Shown here piece by piece: positions 57,743 to 64,000 of a stretch of DNA of 64,000 bases. The position numbers and the translations under genes were made by a program. Source of the stretch: Dendrolimus kikuchii (taxonomy: Eukaryota; Arthropoda; Insecta; Lepidoptera; Lasiocampidae); assembly GCA_019925095.2 (NCBI GenBank), contig CM034398.1, forward strand, positions 10,121,001 through 10,185,000, given 5' to 3'. Each line of letters starts with the position of its first letter. The first letter of the stretch is position 1. The notes beneath the pieces are model-generated. The model searched no databases. It was not told where the DNA came from and saw nothing but the letters and a program-made list of their open reading frames with translations.

Positions 57743-57803
57743 ATAATTGTCGATTTTGCCACATTTGGTATTCTATTTATCCCAAATGGCAAAATCAACA
57801 ATT
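57743..57803. repeat. Imperfect hairpin, about 23-bp arms
   Basis: aattgtcgattttgccacat at left pairs with atggcaaaatcaacaatt at right, with one mismatch and a two-base bulge around a loop of about 14 bases. Size and imperfection resemble a pre-miRNA, but an inverted repeat of a dead MITE is equally likely. Confidence 0.7.
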
Positions 57804-57909
57804 ACCAAGCAAATGATAAGCCATTGTGACATAATAAAAACATCAGATTTGGAATACGCGTAGACCATCTAATAGCTTGCTTAAATAAAAATTCAAAAAA
57901 TAAATTATT

Positions 57910-58215
57910 ATTTTATTTTTTATTGCAGGAGTTCAGCAGACAGGCAGACGGCCCACTTGATGGAAAGCGGTTACCATGCAACACCAAAGGTGCTACAAAT
58001 GCGCTGCTGCTCTCTTCAGGAAGACTGGAACCTGGTCACTAATGCCGGAACACAACTCAAGGTTGTTATGGCGACATACTTTAGACCAGGGGTGGTAGCC
58101 ATCCAGTCGGGCAAATGCCCTACCACCTGGCTGTGGGTTGTTTTGTCACCTCTTACGACAGGCCGCCCAGCCGTAGGGAATTGTTGGTTATCCTTTCTCT
58201 GTTCCTGCACGGATA
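57910..58215 (-). mobile_element. SINE copy with internal deletion (minus strand)
   Basis: Full length except that about 16 bases (cgcctatggacatttg) are missing from the tail region and a few bases are added near the head (ttgttggttatcc). Ends ccgttcctgcacggata-like (tgttcctgcacggata). Confidence 0.88.
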
Positions 58216-58394
58216 AAATTTTCTAGGTTATATCGGTATATGTACATAAGATAAAAATCACTACTTCCTAACAATATTTTTTAGTTTCAAACTGATCTAT
58301 ATATACTATTAGTTATACCAGAAGAATCCATTTGCGCTACCTTTATATAGTAGACATACCATTAGTTAGAACGAATCGTTGATTTCTTTTACAC

Positions 58395-58495
58395 ACCGCC
58401 GAGTAGAACAACTTGACTGATTCTTCTTTCTCGATCATACAATCCAGATGTCTTCAAGTCACAAGTGAATAGGTAGTATCTTCTAGGTAAGCGTA
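58395..58495 (+). mobile_element. LINE 3' scrap, family B
   Basis: catacaatccagatgtcttcaag then gtgaataggtagtatcttctaggtaagcg matches the end of the family B ORF (7.56-7.61 kb). Confidence 0.5.
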
Positions 58496-58524
58496 ATAAA
58501 TTGTATATTACATCATAATCTATG

Positions 58525-59066
58525 ATAATATTAGAAAATTCTAAACATGCCTGTCTGTCCATTGAAACTATTAAAAAAAATAACTGGAATAAACTATATA
58601 AACGTTGGAGAACACAATGCATTTTTAAAATTTCTTGTCTGTTTGTTCGAGATTCACGTAAAAACTACTGGGCCGACTACGAAGCGCTTTTCGTTGATCG
58701 ACAACAAATTCTTAGACTTAAATTCTGCGCTATTTTTTAATCTGGTAATCTCGCGGTTTTTTTTTCTGGGAATTATTTAAAATGACCGGATTAAAAATAA
58801 TCAAATTCCAATGTTCTTTTTTCAACTATCGATTGCAAATTTTATGTAATAAAATGTGTGATTTTTTTATCTCGGGAATCCCACGGGATTTTTCGCGAGA
58901 GCGGTTTGTAATTGTTCGGTTGCATAAAAATTAGCTTATTCTGACACGTTTTCACTAAAACGATTGGTTGACATTTTTTTTAATGCTGCAGTAGGTACTT
59001 TATGTCCCGGGAATCCCACGGAAATTTCAAGTAAAGTGTGGACGAAGTTGCGGGCATCTTCTAGAT
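58525..59066 (-). repeat. Lepidoptera-type dispersed repeat, copy 3 (minus strand)
   Basis: Reverse complement carries agatgcccgcaacttcgtcc, gtgtcagaataagctaatttt, ttgtcgatcaacgaaaagcgc, ggcccagtagtttttacgtg and the end caggcatgtttagaattttc. Two overlapping 70-odd-codon frames here are incidental. Confidence 0.77.
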
Positions 59067-59680
59067 TAATATAAGGCGAGATAGAGGTAAAACACATACC
59101 TATACCGCAAAAAAAAGAATACATTTATTTAGCTGGCAATTTTTTAAATTTAATTAAATTTTTCATGAAAAGGAATCCGTTTGTATGCCTTTTTTATCAG
59201 AACTGTATCTACACATATCCACACATCATGCATATAAACTTCCCATAGATTTGGCCTGTATTCCGGCGGCCCGACGCCCCTGGAGGGCGATTGTGCGTTG
59301 ATTTTACTGCATTAACGTTTTCAACGCAACTGCGGGTTTCTCTTCACATTGTTTTAAAATCCGATCTTTTCAGCTCCTTTTTTGGAATTTGTATTTCTAT
59401 ATTATTATTCCCTATAGAACCTTATTCCTAGGTATACATAGATACCTTGATTCACTGCTGCAGAGTAATGTTGATATAGAGAAGCATGTAAGGAGAAGAA
59501 TAAATGTAGCATGGTAGGTCAAGACACGTAATTGGTGTAACATGTGAAAACCTAATGCCACTCAAAGTAAAAAGTCATATAGTTATATAAATTGGTAATA
59601 CCTATTGGCCCTATCATATCATATAGAGCCTAATGTTAGCCCACTAAAGTACTAGACCAGAAACGTCTCTACTGAACTGA
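59067..59680. other. No feature recognised
   Basis: 59260-59300 is a GC-rich patch (ccggcggcccgacgcccctgg). No gene. Confidence 0.4.
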
Positions 59681-59684
59681 GTTG

Positions 59685-60010
59685 AAAATATTCAGATGGA
59701 TGTGTGGTGTTACAAGGATGGAATCAGGTGAAAAATGAATACATACATGTACTACGTAACGTAAATACTACATTTTCGAATTTTGTACCCGTGACTGAAA
59801 ATTTGACACGAAGAAGTTGATATGGGCATGCAATGAGGAGGGATTAAAGTCACGTGAAAAAGAATATTAAACTGAAAGATTGACGGGTACAAAAAGAAGA
59901 GATGTATGGATTGTGTGAAGGATGACTTGATAATTTGTGGTGTGACAGAGAACGTATGCCAGAATATAGGAATATGGAAGAATAAGACTCATTGTACCGA
60001 GCCCAAATAA
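59685..60010 (+). mobile_element. RTE-like LINE ORF C-terminus, degenerate
   Basis: RWMCGVTRM near 59694, PVTENL near 59790, YGHAMRRD near 59821 (frame changes between), then an unbroken run from 59906: MDCVKDDL ... IWKNKTHCTEPK and stop at 60010. The order RWMCGVTR / YGH..RR / MDCVKDD is characteristic of the C-terminus of RTE-type ORFs. Several stops and indels make it a pseudogene. Confidence 0.68.
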
Positions 60011-60658
60011 TAGGGAGATGATATAAGAAAAGCGATATTCTAGATAGATATAGAGAACTATAGGTCTTTAGACTTTGAAGATATGCAAGTGCGAAAAGGA
60101 ACATGTAAAAACTATAGATAGTAGCAGAACAGATAAAAATATAAAGTCTCCTGGCTTGACATCAATATAAACATCAGACGTAAAGTATTTAAGTAACCCC
60201 TTTTTTATTCAAATGAGACAGGTTTAAATCTCAGCCAGAGGGCATACATTAGTTCTTAGCAGTTTAAAGTCGAAATCTGATAAAGGCGAAGACTAAATAT
60301 ATTTAAATGGAAACCAGATAATGATTTGTAATTTTTCGTTAATGCACCTATCCTATTTATTACAATCCATTGCTGGATACGGTCCTCCTCATTTTAGGGG
60401 AACCAATCGTATATCCGCCACGCTTTTCCAAGACAGTGTATTCAAAGCAAAGGCAACAAACAAGGCATACAAGTTCCTTCACCGTCATTCATTATAACAA
60501 TAAGCATATTTTAGTCACAAAACTGCCTAAATACTGCACGCCAGCTAATCAAACCCACGGCATTGAAAAAAGATGTATGATGTTACTAACTAAAGTTTTT
60601 TGCCCACTGATTTTTTAAATTGACTAAGTGACTAACGCTAAAATGTAAGTGTATTTTA
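60011..60658. other. No feature recognised
   Basis: AT-rich. The 82-codon frame at 60370-60618 has no family resemblance. Confidence 0.4.
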
Positions 60659-61182
60659 ACTAGGATATGCCCGCGATTTGGATACGCTTGAGTTGAAATT
60701 CCCACGGAATTCCCAGGACACGTTTCATCGCATCCTTTAAAAAAAGAATATAAGCTATTGTTTTAGTGAAAACTGTGTCGGAATAAGCTAATTTTTATGT
60801 ATCCGAATAACTTCAAAATTCCCGCCGGTTTCCGGGGATAAAAATTATCACACCTTTAATACATTAAATTTGCTGTAGATCAGTAAAAAAATCACATTAG
60901 AATTCGTTTTTTTTTAATCTGGCCATTTTAAATAATTCCCGCGGAATTCCCAGGGTAAAAAGTAGTGCAAAGTTTAAGTCTAAGAATTTGCTGTCGATCA
61001 GCGAAAACCGCATCGAAATCGGCCGAGTATTTTTTACGTGAATTCCGAACAAACAGACTAGAAATCTAAAAAAAATTCATCGATGTTCTCCGTCCATTCC
61101 TTTATAAAATTGTCTATTACAATTGTTTTTTTTAATAGGTTCAAAGTACAGAAACGGCATATTTAGAATTTTATGATATTGT
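60659..61182 (+). repeat. Lepidoptera-type dispersed repeat, copy 4
   Basis: aactaggatatgcccgcg head to acggcatatttagaattttatgat end, aligning throughout with 26396-26940. It ends about 20 bp before the LINE tail at 61200. Confidence 0.78.
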
Positions 61183-61199
61183 AGATAATGTGTATATAT

Positions 61200-61832
61200 T
61201 TTTTTTATTTTTTTTATGTTTGCGTATAGGCAAACTGGCAGACGTGTCCACTTGATGGCAAGTGGCTACCGTCGCCCATGGACATCTGCAACACTAAGGG
61301 AGCCGATGCGTTGCCTACCTCGTTGAGACTTTAAAAATCTGTTTACGCCCTTTTTGAAGAGCCCCATATTGTAGCGCTCTGGGAAAACCGCGGGGGGGAG
61401 CTCATTCCACAGCTTGCTCACATATGGCATAAAAGAGCGAGCTCCACGTACAGTGGATAACTTCCAGGTGTCGAGGAAGTGTGGATGAACTCCCAGTCGC
61501 CGGCGAGCAGTGCGGTGGTAAAATGGCGATGTAGGTACCAAACCAAACAGCTCCTCAGAACACTCCCCATTGTACAGACGGTAGAACGCGCTTAGAGCAC
61601 CTACGTCTCTTCTGAGACTTAAAGGTTCTAAGCCGTCTGTAAGTTCGGGATCGTCGACAATTCGGACCGCTCGGCGCTGCAAGGAGTCAAGTGGGAGCAG
61701 CTGGTACTGGGGTGCCCCAACCCAGAGATGGGAGCAGTACTCCACATGGGGACGGACTTGGGCCTTATATAATAAAAGCCTATGTCCCGGTGTGAAGTAC
61801 CGTTTAGCTCTGTTGAGCACCCCAAGCTTTTA
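61200..61832 (-). mobile_element. Jockey/CR1-group LINE 3' end, likely SINE partner
   Basis: Minus-strand insertion with an A-rich tail (61200-61220), a short 3'UTR and the C-terminus of ORF2. The last 100 bp or so (about 61222-61325 on plus) align with the 3' end of the window's main SINE, including gatgtccatgggcgacggtag, which spans the stop codon. 5'-truncated at about 61832. Confidence 0.85.
61266..61829 (-). CDS. LINE ORF2 C-terminal fragment
   Basis: An intact frame from the truncation to TAG at 61266-61268. The order RPHVEYCSHLWVGAPQYQL, SLQRRAVRIVDDP, FYRLYNGECSEELFGL, SKLWNELPPAVFPERYNMG and SVADVHGRR-stop is typical of the post-RT region of jockey/CR1-type elements in Lepidoptera. 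No catalytic domain is present, and start codons are internal. It is a transposon relic but little decayed (no stop in 184 codons), so relatively young. Related scraps: 7.3, 25.6, 54.3 kb. Confidence 0.82.
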   Translation of the reverse strand, partial: KLGVLNRAKRYFTPGHRLLLYKAQVRPHVEYCSHLWVGAPQYQLLPLDSLQRRAVRIVDDPELTDGLEPLSLRRDVGALSAFYRLYNGECSEELFGLVPTSPFYHRTARRRLGVHPHFLDTWKLSTVRGARSFMPYVSKLWNELPPAVFPERYNMGLFKKGVNRFLKSQRGRQRIGSLSVADVHGRR

Positions 61833-63335
61833 GAAGCGATTTTTTTTATTATGTTTAGAATAAATAAGATACAATAATTTAATAACAAGACAATAATAAT
61901 AATATAACGGATATGCAAAATTATAAACTGCATGTATTGTACGTTCGAAAGGACAAATTGTCCTTCCTACAAAAAATACAGCAAATGTACCTATGTATGT
62001 GACGGTTATGCAATAAATAATTTTACATTATATTCTCTTTTATACTTCCACGACTTATCACATATTTCGTAATAAAAAAAGTTAAAAAGTAATGTGATTT
62101 TTGGAGAATCTAAACGTTGTTTTAATTAAACAAAGACCCTTTATTGTGGCAATACTCGTATCTTTTACTTTGTGCCGGTTTCCAAAAGTTTCCCGTTACG
62201 TTTGGCCCTTGTGCCCAGCTGGTTTCGGCCACTCGTTATATGATTACGAGTGAAACTGTTTCGAGGACTAGACGGGCTAAACTTTGTTTTATTTCGTATT
62301 AACCTTGAATTACAAGGATAAAGTTGAAGGACTTTCTGAAGGAAAACAATTTCATTTAACGCAGAAAACTACACGGACGGGCAGTTATGGCGATTTTATA
62401 AGTGTTCTGTTTTTCCAAAACGTCTACAGATATCAAAATATACAATAAAATAAAATAAAGAGCCTTTACCGCCATTTTATCGTAAGCGACATTTGGACCC
62501 AAATATATTTAATATATTTTATTAAACTATTGTTTTGTTTTAAGACTTTCAGTTTTTGATTTAATAGGGTCTAATCAACTAAAATTTTTAGTATAATTGA
62601 GCTAATACATAGACCACCTTAAATCACCTGTTATATATTTATTATATCTCTGCTCCATCTGAGATAATGTTAGTGTTATTGACTGTGGCCAAATGAGTCT
62701 TATTTATAGCATTAAAAACAACGCCCTTAATAATTAGTTATATTGGTGTATATAGGTTATCTATCAATATATAATGTCATTAACAATTAATAAGAAAGTC
62801 ACATCACAAATAACGCAATGGGCATCGCTATATCTGCGTAAAATTGTCACTAACATTTCCTTTGTCCCAGATGTAGATGTTTTTATACACAAACGGTCTG
62901 TACCTTGTTTTTTAAAGGTAAATTTTTTGATAAAATTTTAGTTGGCTTGCGCCTTTAGATGATTATTATAAAACATTTTCTACTGTAATATCTAACTTTA
63001 GATGTGGCTTAAATTGTCTAAAACTTTAAACATCGTTAAATAGTGTAATTCAAATGCAAATATCCTATTTGAAATGTTCGAAAATGATCTAAGGAAAAAC
63101 AGCGTTTGTATTTATTTTACAATTTAGAAATAGGTTAAAACTAAAATTTGGTCGTTTTTAAAATTTTACAAATTTTGTTGATAGATAAGATCTCTTTAAT
63201 ACTTTGCGAATCAGAAAATGATAACTACCTGAAGACGACAAGCTGGAAAATCTTAAAAAATACTTAGAACGCGAAATATTAAAAGTTATGAATAAAAAGA
63301 CTTATCTCTGTCGTATCTACTTTTATATCGCCAAG
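61833..63335. other. No gene recognised
   Basis: AT-rich. 62190-62280 (cgtttggcccttgtgcccagctggtttcggccactcg) is GC-richer but unassigned. Confidence 0.4.
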
Positions 63336-63470
63336 CTGGCAAGTAGTTTCCGTCACCTATAGATGTTTGCGCAACCAACACGTTGCCAACCTTGAGAATG
63401 GGAGAGGATGAGATAAAGGGATCAGACAATAGAAATGAGATAGAAGGAATGGGATATCAGCATGGCACTC
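63336..63470 (-). repeat. LINE/SINE tail scrap (minus strand)
   Basis: Reverse complement of 63340-63375 reads gcaaacatctataggtgacggaaactacttgcc, a diverged version of the shared LINE/SINE tail. The following caacacgttgccaacctt ... gatagaaggaatgggata resembles 9810-9900. Confidence 0.4.
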
Positions 63471-63499
63471 TTTCTTTTCGTTCACCTCCTCCCAATTAT

Positions 63500-64000
63500 T
63501 TGGGGCCGGTATAATATGTCTTTTCCCTCCATACTCCTTCGTTTTTTGGCGTTTTATCTCCCCTTCTATTTTCTGTTTTTATAAATTGAATCTCGAAAAA
63601 TTTATCTTCTTCCTACCATCTCTATGCAGACGATCTACAGATTTATGTTCAAGCGCCCAAGGACAACCTTCACAACGCTATTAAGCTCATCAATGATGAT
63701 CCGAGTCGTATATATAGTTGGAGTACTTCCCATGGACTTAGTGTCAATCCTAGTAAAATTCAAACTATCATCATTGGTAGTTCTAGAGTCTACAGCTAAA
63801 ATAGACTTCAAAGTGCTTCCCTATGTGATCTTTAACGGAACACCTATTCCTATCAGTGATCAAGTCACGAGTCTTGGGGTACTCATGGACAAATAATTAT
63901 GCTGGTGACGCCACATCACTGAGTTAAGTCGCAAGATCTTTGCATCCTACGCATCGCTTAGGAGACAGAAAAAATTCCTTCCGACTGCCACTAGAATTAC
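63500..64000 (+). pseudogene. CR1/jockey-type reverse transcriptase, frameshifted, runs off window
   Basis: From 63536 the frame reads LSPLLFSVFIN, then a stop, then YHLYADDLQIYVQAP with the catalytic YADD (63623-63634) and GLSVNPSKIQTIIIG. A frameshift near 63784 moves to GTPIPISDQVTSLGVLMD, then past a stop to HITELSRKIFASYASL. These are RT palm blocks and the thumb entry of a CR1/jockey-type LINE. At least two stops and one frameshift make it inactive. The 3' part lies beyond the window. Confidence 0.8.

Overview
The window is lepidopteran (moth or butterfly) nuclear DNA. It is AT-rich, has no operons and no bacterial signals, and is packed with broken transposable elements of types common in Lepidoptera. 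The only convincing host gene, at 49523-50374, reads as an ommochrome-binding-protein-like secreted protein, a lepidopteran haemolymph family. No rRNA gene, functional tRNA gene, CRISPR array or multi-gene system was found.

Layout. 0-5 kb: microsatellite-tailed LINE scar, a 9-bp minisatellite, palindromic elements, a candidate LTR and a TTA-flanked MITE. 6-14 kb: MITE, LINE 3' ends, SINEs and a non-autonomous hAT element with an exact 8-bp target duplication. 14.7-16.9 kb: a frameshifted R4/Dong-like LINE with reverse transcriptase, zinc knuckle and restriction-like endonuclease. 18-31 kb: SINEs of two families, candidate LTR ends, a perfect hairpin, Lepidoptera-type dispersed repeats, a GC-shifted 99-codon ORF and a recent 5'-truncated LINE with an 11-bp target duplication. 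32.9-33.6 kb: an 80-bp TG..CA LTR of mag type with a polypurine tract and an acidic coding remnant. 37-39 kb: a CTAG-rich tract interrupted by an R1-clade LINE with a 13-bp target duplication. 40-48 kb: SINEs, a 293-bp fold-back element and a 520-bp PIF/Harbinger-like element. 48.9-50.4 kb: the host gene with a candidate TATA box, a non-coding first exon, a 5'UTR intron, one coding exon and a poly(A) signal. 52-64 kb: more SINEs, LINE ends, a compound (TA)n(TG)n microsatellite, an RTE-like remnant, the LINE that appears to be the SINE's partner, and a CR1/jockey-type reverse transcriptase running off the end.

The clearest biological relationship is between a roughly 310-bp SINE present in at least ten copies and a jockey/CR1-group LINE at 61.2-61.8 kb. 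They share their last 100 bp or so, including the LINE's final codons and stop, as expected if the SINE borrows the LINE's retrotransposition machinery. A second theme is a LINE family with a (TATG)n tail that has left insertions as short as 31 and 58 bp, each with target-site duplications. Domain and clade names come from reading motifs by eye. No database search was possible.
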